Positions 48,541 through 60,479 of a stretch of DNA of 64,000 nucleotides are shown in pieces. Below the pieces are notes generated by a model that saw only the letters and a list, made by a program, of their open reading frames with translations, had not been told where the DNA came from and searched no databases. The DNA is from Sambucus nigra (taxonomy: Eukaryota > Streptophyta > Magnoliopsida > Dipsacales > Adoxaceae): the NCBI GenBank assembly GCA_949130495.1, contig OX422210.1, forward strand, positions 638,252,585 through 638,316,584. Reading direction: 5' to 3'. Both the position numbers and the translations under genes were made by a program. Each line of letters opens with the position of its first letter. The stretch's first letter is position 1.

Positions 48541-49195
48541 TATGATTTATTGCAGTTAATTTTATGCAATAGTGTAGTAGTGACGCATTTGCTGAGCTAT
48601 TTTGCTCATGGTTCCTATGTTTATGTTTTTCAGGTATTGTGATATCACTGCCAAATCTAGGAGGTCGGTGGGGTTAGCAAGGGACACATAAAACTAGGAT
48701 TTTGGTCAAACGTAAATGGGGTAATTTAATCCCACTTATCTTTTTAGTAAGTTTGAATAAACCTAATTACCTTAAAGTTGTCTAAGGTTTTAGTTCTATT
48801 GATTCATGTTAATAATTGAAAAAGGATACTCATGATTATGGTTTGGTTAAGGTAATTATGATTTGACTCACTTTGACTTTCAAACTTAATAATAAGCAAC
48901 TGGGTCGGGGTGTGTCAGAATGGGTGTTTATTGAACGAATTTGGTTCGTGCTACCAGTTCGTAATTTTTTTTGGGGAGGTTGTTTTATCCTGGGGGTGAC
49001 GGGCTATCGACTGTCAGCACAAATTGGAGGCAGAACCGTGAAACACCTTAAAGAGAGCAACATTGTCCGCGACTCATCCATCATTCTAGTCTCTCCAGTT
49101 TCGAATTTCTTATATTTTTCTTTCTCAGTTTATCAGCTCCTAATTGGGTAATTTCGTTCCTTATTTAATTCTGCATTTAAATTGCTGCTACAACA

Positions 49196-49222
49196 ATCCT
49201 CATCCAATACATCTCTTTCCTA
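49196..49222 (-). pseudogene. continuation of the MULE-like reading beyond the copia insertion
   Basis: With the copia element removed, the minus strand reads ERDVLDEDHSDICELSEED across the join, starting just after a TTAG acceptor-like site at 49219-49222. Confidence 0.4.
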
Positions 49223-50221
49223 ACAATCTTTTGATTTATATAATCTCGTATATATCCTTTCGGATGGCCAAGGATGGACAAAGACTAAAATCGAGACATC
49301 AATTTCAAATTTTCCTTTTGCAAGAAATACGATCAACAAAATTTTCATATGAACAAGAATAACCCGTCTCAAACACCACTCATCATACCAAACTTCCAGA
49401 AATAAAACCGTACGATCCATGCTTCAGATCTCACAAACAAAACCTAATATTACATAAATCAACCAACAAGCAGTGAAACCAAAACAATAGAACAAAAAAC
49501 GAGTTCAAACTTTCTTAAAATACCTAATATGATAAATAAAGGGTACTTTTATTTGGACCCTTTTTTCCTTTTAAGATACCCGACTTATATTAACCCCACG
49601 TACGTGAGTTGAAATGTATTCAATACACCATATATGCTGATGTGTAGAGAGAGAAAAAAAAGGCAAAATAGGCTTTTTACGCATATCCAAATACATTTCG
49701 GACAAAGCAAATTTAAGCAAAGATCTGTATTTAAGATAAGATTTCCATCTTGGTTAAAAGAGCCAAGAAATAGATTTGTGCAAAGAATATGTCTTTGCAC
49801 ATGATTATCAGAACAAATCAAAAGATAAAGCTAGTTTCCTCTGTTTTGAATTGGGAATGAACAATATCTATTTGTTGCTTTTTTATTCCTTCGGCCTTTT
49901 TTTATGTCCTCATTTGTGTGTAAATAATAATTTGTGTTGTATGTTCAAGCCGTATAGAGTTTCAGCTATAAAGAGTTATATTCGAGATAGACTCTCAAAA
50001 GTGTCAACTACCATAAAGAATTTAGGATTTTATGTTATGCGTGGGTTTTACAGCTATTTATGTTGTGTGTATAAAGTTGTTATGCTGGTGGGTTTTAAAA
50101 TAGGGATATAATAGTAATTTTGATTTGGTTCACTTTATTAAGGGTAAAAAGACCGGTGGGGGCTGTAGAGAGGTTATTTGGGTTCATCCAAAAACACCCT
50201 AAATAAAGGGTGTTTTTATTA
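49223..50221. other. AT-rich stretch, no gene seen
   Basis: Probably intron or 5' sequence of the MULE-like unit at its left side; nothing recognised. A plus-strand frame of 111 codons at 49776-50111 has no family features. Confidence 0.35.
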
Positions 50222-50997
50222 GGGTGTTTTTGGATAAACCCACAATGTCTGTTAGCAGCCCCACCAAACTGATTTTTATAAATTAAGTTACAAAAGTCAT
50301 TAAAGACTAGACTAGGATGAATCTTTTAGAACCCCCGCCAGTTATGACTCCAACAACGCAGAGAACTTCAAAAACCTTCCCTTCTGTGTAACTCTAAAAT
50401 AGAGTGAGGCGTCTCAATTAAAAAAATCCCATTTGGATCATCTATGTCCTGTAATTCGTCAAATATTTACACCGGTTTATATGCTTGTTTGTTGTAAATA
50501 TGATATAGTTGTAACTCAACTGCAAGTATATATTATACAACAATGATCAAGTGCTAAAATACGAAAATCGCCAAAGACACCAAAATCTGTTGAGGCTCGA
50601 AATGCCTTTGATCTCCATCGTCCTTACTCGAGGTAACAGCATCATATATAGTCGCAACCCATTTTCACCAACATAAACAGAAAAAGAAAATCTTCATTCT
50701 CATTTTCATCATCTGAAGCCCAACTAAGTGATAGCCTTTTAATATATTGATGACAAGAAATAGGGAGAGTTCGGAGGAAGAAGGAAAATGGCGATTTGGG
50801 AGGAAGAAGTATATGACGATTTTGGAGGATAAGAATTAGGACTTATTTGTCTGAAAAGGTCTTTTAGAAAGATCAGATTTCAATTTCTATTAGCCAACCC
50901 CAACGGTTGGGTGTTATAAATGGTTTTAAACCCATTTTGACGGGCTTATTAAAAATTGGGGTTGTTAACAGAAATTATGGGTTTATACAAAAACACC
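50222..50997. mobile_element. non-autonomous TIR transposon, about 9-bp TSD
   Basis: The left end GGGTGTTTTTGGATAAACCC and the right end GGGTTTATACAAAAACACC are inverted repeats that stay similar for about 42 bases. TTTTTATTA (50213-50221) and ATTTTATTA (50998-51006) look like a 9-bp target duplication with one mismatch, which would suit a MULE-type element. No coding region. Confidence 0.65.
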
Positions 50998-51539
50998 ATT
51001 TTATTAACACCGTGACACACTGTTAACACCCATCCATTTTAATTACTCACTCATTTTAGGCTTATAACCTTTTAACCTTCCCCACAAACACGGTTTGTAA
51101 AAGGAAAAGGAAAAAGGGGCTATTTGGACCTTCCGACAATACCCAGAAAAGGAACACTTCTTTATTCTCTCCATTTGATCACACATACCTTCCACTTAAA
51201 GAGTTCTGGGCTCAATGAGTCAACACTGACGCCCAGTCTGAAACATGGCTGCGGAGGCAAGCAAGCTGCCTATAATGAACCTTAGAGCTTGATTTGTTTG
51301 AAATTATTGTCTACGTCCTATTAACAAATCTCCAGCCTAGTTATTGGTACTAGCGTTAGAACTCGACTTGATAGGGATGAAAATCAATTAGCGTAGTGAT
51401 GATTAGATTAGTGAGTGGTTTGGAAGAGTTTCGAAAATCAACGCTTTGTTGTACCCATTTTTGTTAGATTTTTGTTAGTTGCTTATCTGATTTAGGTACA
51501 ACATTTTAGGATAACTGTTTTGGCCGGTGGGTCATATAA

Positions 51540-51675
51540 GGGCAAGAGGGTCATATTTGGGTTAATAGTTTAAAAAGTCAGCCGGGTCTTCTTAACGAGA
51601 AGAGCAGGGGGCAAGAGGGTCATATTTGGGTTAATTATTTAAAAAGTCAGGCGGGTGGTGTTAATGAGAAGAACT
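51540..51675. repeat. tandem duplication, about 68 bp
   Basis: gggcaagagggtcatatttg ... gttaat ... ttaaaaagtcag ... gagaagag occurs twice in a row. Confidence 0.8.
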
Positions 51676-52860
51676 TGTTCATTTAAAAACTCCCTAAATA
51701 AAATAAAATAAAAAGGTAATGCGATCATGAACTTAACGCACCAGATATCCTGATCCAGAGCCCAAACTAATCTATACAAACTCAAAAACAATAGCTTGAA
51801 CACAAGCTAATTGAAATTCGCAAAAACAGGGACAGACTCCCTCAGGGGAATTTTGGATAAACACAAAATTCTTAAAAAGGGGATTGGTAATTTGGGCTTA
51901 TTGACAAAAAGTATTACACACACGGTTAAACGACCCAGAAGTTACATATGGTGAGGCAAATATCACAAAATTTAACAGCAATCTGAAATAGGTTCTACTC
52001 TGTAAGGGTAATTAAGTATTTAATCTCATATGTAAAGATTCACTTGTTGTCACTCTCATATTTTTATTTTTTTAATTGTTGATCCTATTATAAAATATAT
52101 GAAACATGTGTCATTCTTTACACACAAAAAAAAAATGATTGTTGGAGAAATTATGAGCGCTTTTGAATGATTATGGAACTTGTTATAATTATAAAAAAAT
52201 ATGAAAGTAGAGTCACAAATCTTTGGAGACGAGACTAGAGCCAAAAAAAACTATAAAAAAAAATGTTGAATCCATTGATTTCATACCCTACATTTCCTAA
52301 CAAAAATAAAATAATATACAACTACTGTACTGTTTGGATGCACCCTGTCAGGTAGGGGGCGGGGGATAACCAAAGGAGTAATAAAAAACAACGTGCTTCA
52401 ATTCTCTAGTTTGAGGATGTGTATTTACATAGAATCTATATCTATGTCATAGATATAGATTTTGTTGGACAAAAAGCTTTAGTGAAAAGAAATAAGACAG
52501 CATATCAAAAGCACACGAGAAAACCACCACAAGTAAAAATCCTTTCACACCATCCAAATTTTGCAATGGGCAATACAAATGCTGTCTTTTGTGAAAAGAA
52601 TGGCAGACAACCAGGTACAACCTATAGATTTATTATACTTGGAATGAAACCAAATCGAAATACCACTTAATGTACCATAAATGTGAAAACCCCAGATCAT
52701 ATTAATTGTAAACCTGATGTTTACATCAAATACCATATATCTCTGCTGGAGATTCTGAGGATAATAGGTTATATGACCATTACACAGCCTTAGACAGGTC
52801 AATAGCAATCAAATGGATTTCTAGTAAATTTCAGTGACAATGACATATGAGTAATGCTAC
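51676..52860. other. downstream flank of the host gene, no gene seen
   Basis: AT-rich sequence 3' of the reductase gene; no feature beyond homopolymers. Confidence 0.4.
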
Positions 52861-52940
52861 TTCTCCTAAAGCGCATTAAGTGCTTGTACATTGGGATGGA
52901 ACCCACACATGGTACAAGCACTTAATGCACTTCGAGAGAG
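52861..52940. repeat. inverted repeat (hairpin) just 3' of the reductase stop
   Basis: gcattaagtgcttgtac (52873-52889) pairs with gtacaagcacttaatgc (52912-52928) around a 22-base loop, and weaker pairing extends outward (tctcctaaag / cttcgagaga). It begins about 190 bases beyond the stop codon, so it may lie in the 3' UTR. Confidence 0.7.
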
Positions 52941-53123
52941 GTTTGGATAGGTTTTTTTGAGACTCGTAGCATTATTCATGACATGTAGCACTGAAGTGGT
53001 TATTGCAACACCTTTTACAAAAATGCAGAATTTAAGGCAACAATATTTATAATGGATAAAAATTGCCAATAGCTTCTTATTTTAACAATGTCTGCACAAA
53101 GGATTGCTAGTAAGATGCGTCAA

Positions 53124-53193
53124 TCACACACTGAGTGATGCACCATTGTCCGACATTGTCAGATTGAGTATCATTGCAGCTGCCTTTGGAGCC
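53124..53193 (-). CDS. PTAR: last exon of the reductase-like gene
   Basis: After TTTAACAG it supplies the third base of a Trp codon split across the intron (TG then G), then APKAAAMILNLTMSDNGA and SLSV, stop. Its match to the family C-terminus shows that the gene bridges the intervening repeats. Confidence 0.82.
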
Positions 53194-56100
53194 CTGTTAA
53201 ATGAAGATGTGCAAATATAAATAAAATTTCTTTGAGGAAAAAAAACATTGTAATTGTAATTGCAGCCTAATTTTTCCTCTATCGCCTATTAGTAAGTCCC
53301 CTTTCCCAAGGCTTAGTTGTGTACCTGCATGTGAGGGTATAATTTTATACAAATAATTTATTGAAGTTGACCGAAAGATTGTTAACAATTTACTTACTGA
53401 CAAAGTAGTATTCATGGTCTGATCCAATTTCAAATTTAGTTCCAACACATATCGGCATAAACACAACGATTTTTCATCAAAGTATGCCACACTATCGCTT
53501 TATGCTAGCTGACATTTTCATTAAATCTTGTCTCAACCAACTCACTTTTCTACTAGATACAGTGCAGCTGGTCTAATTTTGTGTGCTAGATGAAGTCGTA
53601 CTAAGTGTAGTTCAGCATCTTAAATGAAGCTGTACCTTTAGCATGGTCATGTACAGCTAAAGCATGTTATCTACTTTGTCAGGTTTGGAGTTGATGAATA
53701 ATATTCTATTTGTTTGTTTTTTCATACATTGCCCTACTGAAAACAATACTCATCTTACAAAAAGAGTATAATGATTAAGTTGAGACTTTTAATATATAAG
53801 AAACAAAAACCTGGTTGTACAAGTGACCCTTTTGCAATTCACATATTCCTTCGCATCATTTCCAACATCATACATTGTGATTTGTGATGTACAAGGTTTA
53901 TACTGGCTAGATAAAGTTAGGCTGAAAGAAATAGAATATTTCATTACTTCTATCAATAGGGACAAGTAGGAAGCTGGTGTACTGTGTACTGTGTACTGTG
54001 TACAAGTGCAATTCAAATAGTACGATTTCTACAACACAATTCCTTTTGTATGGAATGTTAAGTACTTTAAGCACGTTTCTACTGGTATAATTAAAACTCG
54101 ATAAAAAGCTGCCACATCAGCTTTTGATTATTAATTTAACATCCTAAATTAGCAAACTTAAAACTCTACAGAGGTCATTTATTGTCAATAACCAAAACTA
54201 ACATAATCAACTCAATATATAGTCTCAATATATAGTCTCTCAGTAAGTTTCTCTTCAGAACCCTCGTGGTCAGGTGACTAATTTCAACCTTATAATAGTA
54301 AGCTGATATCATACTATTAAATATCCTTGAATTAACATCCGAAGAATACATTTTGATTCTGGTCCATAGAAATAATCCATCACCTAGTTCATGCTTATGG
54401 GATGCATAGCCACGTAAAGATTAAAAAATTACATTAATATTAGTGTATATATTATCCTTTCATCTCAATAAATGTGCTAGTGATTTCCGTGAAAACTATT
54501 CAAATAGTGGGTCATGTGCCCAGAGTGACACACTCGTCCTCAGTAAGCCTCAACTCAACCACGCCAATATTATTCACCTATCAAGTCAGACAGTTGTGGG
54601 CCCTTCCGGAGCGGCCCTACGTCGGCAGTCTCGACCTCGTACTAGTCTCTTAAGCCAAGACCTATCAGCTGGCCCACGTCAGCACCTCACCAGTCTCGTC
54701 TCGGCTTGGTACCGCCTAGGCAGCCAGGACCATATTTCAATCCAGCTCATCAGTTGCTCACCAGGGCATCGAACATATCTTGATCAGGCCAAGACCCCTC
54801 AGGACAATATATATCTCACGTTTGACACAGGGTTCCAACATGACTGATCCACGTGGGCAGGAAATTATAACAAGATCTCCATGAGCACGTGAGGAAATAT
54901 TGCATCATCATGACATATTTGTGTCAGGGACGGGTGGCTAAACCCGATTGGAGGCTTCAACCTGGACATGCTTCTTACATGCATTGTAAGCTTTTTACAT
55001 GCTTGGGGGTACAATGTGCACCCCAATGACTATATACTTGTCATCTCCTTCCTTGGAAAAAAATCCAATATTACAAACCCTAGCCAAACTCTATAAAACC
55101 TTCTATAGAGAGAGTGCTAGAATTGTATCCAGAGCCATTAAAGCTCACCTGTTATAGTATAAAAACACTCATCACCTGCACAGTGAAGTAGGCCAATGAC
55201 TGGACCACTTACATGTTAGTGTCCATTCGCTTCTCCTCATCTCCTTTGATATTATTTCAACTGTTCACCATCTCCATTTTTGTAGATTTACTGGTTTGAG
55301 CTCATAAGTTTAAGTGTTGGTATCTTTTGGGTATCATCAACCAGCAGAGTCGAGTTTTAGAGGTGACAGCTTCTTGTGATGCACAACAAGCGGAATCGAT
55401 TTTTCAGGTATCAACGAAATATTGACAGTATTATTCTTCTGCGACCACCTTTCATTGTAACGAATTTTTAGTTTAGTATAGACACGAGAAAATGGATTGT
55501 TGTCGAATTTTCGCCAAACATTTAATGATCGTATTATAACTACATATATAGGGTATATAGGTCCTAGTGAATGGTAAAGATGCGAAAAAACTCATCGGAG
55601 ATAAATCGCCAATAATAAGTATAATATGGGGTGTTGAAAGGAGAGGAATACTAGAGAAAGATGGCATGAGAAATCCCAAAATGATCTGTGACATTTTGTA
55701 CGAGGGATAATGTGAGAAATACCAAAAAGATAGTGTTGGAAGGAGAAAAAATGATAGTTGGGTGCAAGGACAGAGGGACTCAAGGCCGAGTGGGGGTTGT
55801 AGTCCCCACAGTTTATATATATATATATATCTTGGATATTTTCATACTAAATTGGGGCATATCTTGGAATAAAAATATCCTTTTACCACATAAACCTATC
55901 AAACCAAACCAAAATACACGCCCCTCTCACACAACCCAACAAAACCCTTCTGCTCTCCCAACATCTCCTCCGTCCACTGCTCTCCCTCTCCGTCCCTGTT
56001 GGTGGTACTCTCTCTCTCTCTCTATTATTTCTTTTTCTGTTTAGTTTAGTCTTATTAATTTATTAAATGGTAACTTAAATTATATATGTTTTTAGTTCAT

Positions 56101-59100
56101 TGTTAAAATAAATGGCTACATTATATATTTCTTAGTATTATTGTTAAATTAATGCTAAACGGTTAATGTTTTTATTTATTTAGTGTGATTATTGGTTGGT
56201 TTCAATTTTAGGGTTAATTTTAGGATTAAATTATGATTGACTTTAGGGATATTGTAGACATACATTTGGATTGAATGTTGGTTTAAATTTGATGTTGTAG
56301 ATATAAATTTGGTGTTGAATGCTAGATTAAATTTGATGTTGTGAGTTAAATTTGAGGTTGAATGATTTTATGAAACTTTGACATTACAAACTATTTTAGG
56401 ATTTACTTGATTATTAATAATTAATTGAATATTTATCCGATTGTTATATATTTAATAAATTATTTGGTAAATACTTGAGAATAATCTTTAAAAAAAATCG
56501 ACTCGGGGCTGTCGCTCCCGAACCCCCGAAAATTCTTAGCCCCCACTCTCGTAATATCCGAGCTCCATCGCTGGCTGAGTGGATGATAAGGGTGAAAGTT
56601 GGGGAACACTAATTTGATCATGAAGATAAGATAGTTAATTTTAATTATTGGTTTGCTCATTTTGGTTGTTTGTTAAGAGATTGCTAAATTAGGTTACACT
56701 ATTTGAGTGGGTTTTTTTAAACATATTGTAAGGGGCGCCTAAAGGTAAACTTATAATTAGAGATAATTCCCCCTCATAATCAGAGGAAAGGACAGAGCCA
56801 AGCGAGAAGGCTCATCGAACAAAGGAGGACGAAGGCAGCAAGGAAGCTTCCCAAAGGGGCAGTTCGAGGGAGCTTTGTATTTTTGTTTGTACTTATTTAA
56901 GTTATGTATTTGTAAAGACATATCGTAACTTTATGAGATGTATTGTAACATATGAGTGAGGGCAATCGATGTTCGCGAGGGACCAAGCCTGGCAACGCTT
57001 GGGAGAGCTCTCATACTCTATCGAACGACCTCACCGTGGAAACCTACGAGAGAACTAGTTTGGAGAATTGAGAAGTAAGGCAACGTTAAGGCTTGACTTA
57101 ACCACTCAAGATACACCAGGTAAAACACCGAGGTAAAACACCGAGGGAGCATAACCTGAGAGAGCACAGTCACAGTCAGAGCAACCATAAGTGTCATCCC
57201 CATTGAGCTTAGTGTCAAACAGTCCTTTACCAAAAGTAACAGCTTCCTTGAGTGACATCATGCGTGACTTACCTTTCGTCCAATCCAAACTTGAGTAAAC
57301 CATGGTGGTTTGAGGGTTGTCGGGCAATTTGGTAGATTACCACTGTTGTGACAGGCGCTTGACACTTAGTTGGTCACCAAAAGCTGTATGTTGATATTTA
57401 TTCCTATGACGTGGGGCATGCTGGCACATCTTTACATAAAATGCTAGTGACATAAAGGTACAGACAACTGTATTTAACATTTATTGAGCCTCGTATTACT
57501 CGAGTGAGAACTGACTATATAGACACCTTAACCACTCCATGAGAGAAGATTGATTTCACTACTGTGATGATTTATGAGATGATAGAGAGAGTTATTGCAA
57601 TATCAGAGCATTTATCCACCCACCATCAATATACTTTTGCCAGCGCTTTCTTTACCAAGAACGAAACATTTATTGATCTCTGACCTGTGTTTGTAGGACC
57701 TTGGAGTTTGAGCTGCCTAAGGCGTACCTAATAGTGCTTGTTTTTCACTCCTTCTAATTGATTGCTTCAAGGGTTCATTCATTTTCTATTATTGAGTTAT
57801 ACATGAATGTTTTTCTGAGTTCAATACAAAGAGTTTGGTTATATTATATCTGAGTTCATCTCATCAGTGTCGGTAACATCTTGTTTAGTAACTCATTGTC
57901 ATTTTGATAGAGATTACGCCTCCGTTCGTATTATAACGCTCCATCCATAAGAGGACTCCCCTCTTACACATATAAGCAAGTTTTAATTAGATCAACAATT
58001 TGGATTATTCCATTAGAGATAACTCTTTAAGTTGAAACTTTCTGCACTTCTCAACAGTCCAAGCATGAGAGGAAAGAATATATATTTGTACATATTCATT
58101 AAGACACAAAATAAAAAGAAGAAATCTGCGTTTAACATTCGTAGCAAATGAATAGTAACTTGCCACCTGCACACCATAAGGCGAGAAAGAGAGTGGAGTA
58201 ACTATGGGCCCCACTCTCTCTCCTCATCTCATGCTGCCACATCAGATGATAAGTTACCATTAAATTATCACGATGGCAAAAGTACCATGAGTTAAATAGA
58301 ATATCATGAGATAACTGCAAAGAAAGAAAAAAATTGCATTTGACATTAGAATCTCAGGACATGTATGTATTAGTCTCAGCATAATTAGTCTCGCTTAATA
58401 TGATAAAAGAAAGATTGCACAAATTATGTCAGGTTTTTTGAAATGTCAAAGGTGAGATAGCAAACATATACTTATAAAAAAAAGGATAAAATGCAAAAAG
58501 CACCTTAAAGTATTGCTCTGAATGCAAATAACCCCTTAGACAGAAAGATAAAAAGCAAATTCCCCCTTATGTGTAGCTAAAAAGTGACGGCACACATCGT
58601 GGGGAAGTGGCAAACAGAGGGAATAATACAAGGAGTATTTTGCAAAATTAATAGTCAAGGCATTTGCAACTAGTATGATAGCTTGAAAGTGGCAAACAGA
58701 GGAAATAATACAAGGAGTATTTTGCAAAATTAATAGTCAAGGCATTTGCAACTAGTATGATAGCTTGGAGGTTTCTTCCAATTTACCCAAAGAAAAAAAT
58801 TACCATGACTCGGGGGTCTGATAAAGAGCAGCCGAATTGCCAAAGCAAGACACAAGCATGTCAGTGTTAATCACACCTGGATTGAGTGCAACAATTGCCA
58901 TTCCACTGGGCAACTCCTTCGCCACTGACCTGGTCAGACCCTCCACCGCCCATTTTGAAGCACAATAAGGTGCAACCTGTAAGATTTATTTACGTTTTAG
59001 GAAGTAATAAAAAAAATTGCCATTTATTGAGTGGAATATCTTTAGAACACATCAGTGTTATGTCGGTCCGATTAGATATCATAATGGACAGAGGCTCTTA

Positions 59101-60006
59101 GAGAAAAAACTACGGTTGTGAGCTGCAACCAAGATTACACATTTTGAAACATGATATCAATTTATGTTCCAAATTCATCCTCCCGAGGAGATTAGTGAAA
59201 GGTGGGTTTTCACTTTCACACCCACTTTGTTCCAACTTTAGTGCTGCACCCCCACTTTTTGATAACATTGAGATTCACCCCAGAAGTGTCACTAACGCTC
59301 ACAGGGTCTCCTAAAAGGCCTTCAGAAAGTGACACTTCACGATCTTAAACTACACTTTTAAGAGAACTTTGAATTTCCAACAAAGTGGGGATGAACGCAA
59401 AAACCTGACAGAAGTGGTGGTGAAAGTCAATATGATGACCCTTCATAAAATATTAAAATATGAAATAAGCTTGTAATTTGAGGTTTGTCAAGAAAGTACA
59501 GTCATGTCACTGCTATAGTACAATTGCTATTCCCATCTTGAGCCAAAAAGTTCACAACCCCTCAAGCTCGCATTAAAAATTGTTATATATTAACCACGGA
59601 GCCTCAACTTGGCTAACTGGTAATATGAATTTTTGTTGCAACACTGGTTTTCATCAAGAAACATAATTGTAAATTGTGACATGTTAATTGTAGCAAGTTT
59701 TCCGTCAAACACCTTGTTTCGAACAGATTATAAGCACTATGCACTAGTACTAGTAACGATGGTAATCCAATTAGGATATCAAATTGAACATATTGCGGGT
59801 TTGAAGTTTTACCTGTGCGGCAGCAGATCTTCCCCACCCAGATGACATATTGACAATAATCCCTTGCTTGGACTCAATCATAGGAGGAATGAAGTGACGC
59901 AACATGTTTGCTACTCCCTTTATATTAGTATCGATAACAGTATCAAACTCTTCTACTGGAACCTCCCAAATTCTGTTGTTTTTATTAATAGTGCCTGCAT
60001 TGTTTA
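53124..60006 (-). CDS. PTAR: NADPH-dependent pterin aldehyde reductase-like SDR, exons 2-4 (5' incomplete)
   Basis: Classical short-chain dehydrogenase, placed by the remembered match to Arabidopsis At1g10310, which reduces pterin aldehydes in folate salvage. Exons 59813-60006, 58804-58976 and 53124-53193 join in phase with GT-AG introns and give 145 residues to TGA. Visible: NNAGTINKN (SDR NNAG motif), DTNIKGVANMLRHFIPPM, GIIVNMSSGWGRS (catalytic Ser), YCASKWAVEGL (catalytic Tyr and Lys), ALNPGVINTDML, and the end APKAAAMILNLT. The N-terminal Rossmann exon with the NADP-binding Gly motif, about 95 residues, is not in the window. The last intron is 5.6 kb and filled with repeats. No stop or frameshift is seen in these exons, so the gene may be active. 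Symbol given by family only. Confidence 0.85.
53977..54003. repeat. (TGTGTAC)n microsatellite
   Basis: Just under four units of gtgtact in a row, inside the last intron of the reductase-like gene. Confidence 0.9.
54490..55410 (+). repeat. LTR-like, relatively GC-rich stretch in the last intron
   Basis: A C-rich first half, then ctctataaaacc near 55089 and a pyrimidine-rich part, as in LTRs of Tat-type elements. Exact ends and TSD not found. It lies antisense to the host gene. The 134-codon plus-strand frame at 54443-54847 shows no family feature. Confidence 0.35.
55411..56721. other. intronic AT-rich stretch, no gene seen
   Basis: Contains short (TA)n at 55816-55830, (CT)n near 56008-56024 and C/G-rich patches (gtggggg ... 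ccccac near 55790). Nothing else recognised. Confidence 0.35.
56727..57968 (+). repeat. solo LTR in the reductase intron, TSD CATAT
   Basis: TGTAAGGGGCGCC ... CCCCTCTTACA, 1242 bases, bracketed by CATAT at 56722-56726 and 57969-57973. Related to the LTR-like stretch at 18260. It probably belongs to a Tat-type element; antisense to the gene. Confidence 0.75.
58607..58768. repeat. 81-bp tandem duplication near the exon 3 donor
   Basis: Two nearly identical 81-bp units (agtggcaaacagagg ... tagtatgatagcttg) end 35 bases from the 5' splice site of the last intron. Confidence 0.9.
58804..58976 (-). CDS. PTAR: exon 3 of the reductase-like gene
   Basis: Follows TCTTACAG and ends CATG before GTAATT. 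Encodes VAPYCASKWAVEGLTRSVAK through ALYQTPESW, with the SDR active-site Tyr-x3-Lys. Confidence 0.88.
58977..59812 (-). other. intron between exons 2 and 3
   Basis: 836 bases, GTAAAA ... TTACAG. No inserted gene or element recognised. Confidence 0.7.
59813..60006 (-). CDS. PTAR: exon 2 of the reductase-like gene
   Basis: Starts after TTGCCCAG inside a Val codon and ends CGCACAG before GTAAAAC. Encodes NNAGTINKNNRIWEV through MSSGWGRSAAAQ. Lies at the right end of the recognised gene. Confidence 0.87.
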
Positions 60007-60479
60007 CTGGGCAATACCTTTGTTTAAGTTCAATATACAAATTAAGTTTTGTATGGTATAATGATTGGCATATAAACTCAATAACCAGCACTTCAAATTT
60101 CAAACTTCAACACGAAAAAAGTACAAGAAGAGAAGAAAACAAGTGGGAGAATACTGCTTTGAGAATGCAGTTTGACACCCAAACAGCAGACATAAGCCAA
60201 ATTTAATTAAAATGTCAAATTTTAATAGTATCAAAATACAGAACTCCACAACATCAAAGATGTACTTTACATTATGGCCTCACTCGCTACAATCTCTCAA
60301 CTATACTACTATAAACATAAAGATCCACATATACCATGATAGAAGTGACGGCAGTATGATTTGCTCAGCTTCAAAAGTATGCCTCAGCAGCCTCTCACCT
60401 CCATATCTCATTGTCCTGAAGAACATTTACCGAATGAATGAACGTATACGAGGTAAGTTCTAGTGAATGAACGTTTATA
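60007..60479 (-). other. upstream intron of the reductase-like gene, no exon found
   Basis: Nothing resembling an SDR N-terminus is readable here or further right in the window. Exon 1 is beyond 64000 or lost. Confidence 0.5.

Larger units (their letters stand above)
47233..48917 (+). repeat. solo LTR nested in the copia LTR, TSD GAATG
   Basis: TGTGACTACTCGG ... GGGGTGTGTCA, 1685 bases, flanked by GAATG at 47228-47232 and 48918-48922. Removing it restores the copia LTR exactly as in 41247-42110. No internal region. It holds a 50-bp and a 38-bp tandem array. The 5-bp TSD and TG/CA ends fit an LTR element; family not identified. Confidence 0.88.
41247..49195 (+). mobile_element. Ty1/copia element, complete but inactive, TSD ATCCT
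   Basis: ATCCT at 41242-41246 and 49196-49200 brackets matching LTRs (41247-42110 and 46560-49195). Gag, protease, integrase, RT and RNase H lie between in copia order. The 3' LTR is enlarged by a nested solo LTR. Many stops and shifts. No tRNA-type primer-binding site follows the 5' LTR. Confidence 0.92.
46560..49195 (+). repeat. 3' LTR of the copia element, split by a solo LTR
   Basis: First part 46560-47232, second part 48918-49195; between them is a solo LTR with TSD GAATG. Compared with the 5' LTR it also has an insertion around 46840-46920 including a (TGGGCT)4 run. Ends GCTGCTACAACA, then ATCCT. Confidence 0.88.

Noticed and set aside
49776..50111. A 111-codon plus-strand frame with hydrophobic stretches
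   Set aside because: AT-rich chance frame: no recognisable family, no promoter or splice context.
54443..54847. A 134-codon plus-strand frame
   Set aside because: It lies in an LTR-like C-rich stretch, shows no domain and is antisense to the reductase intron.
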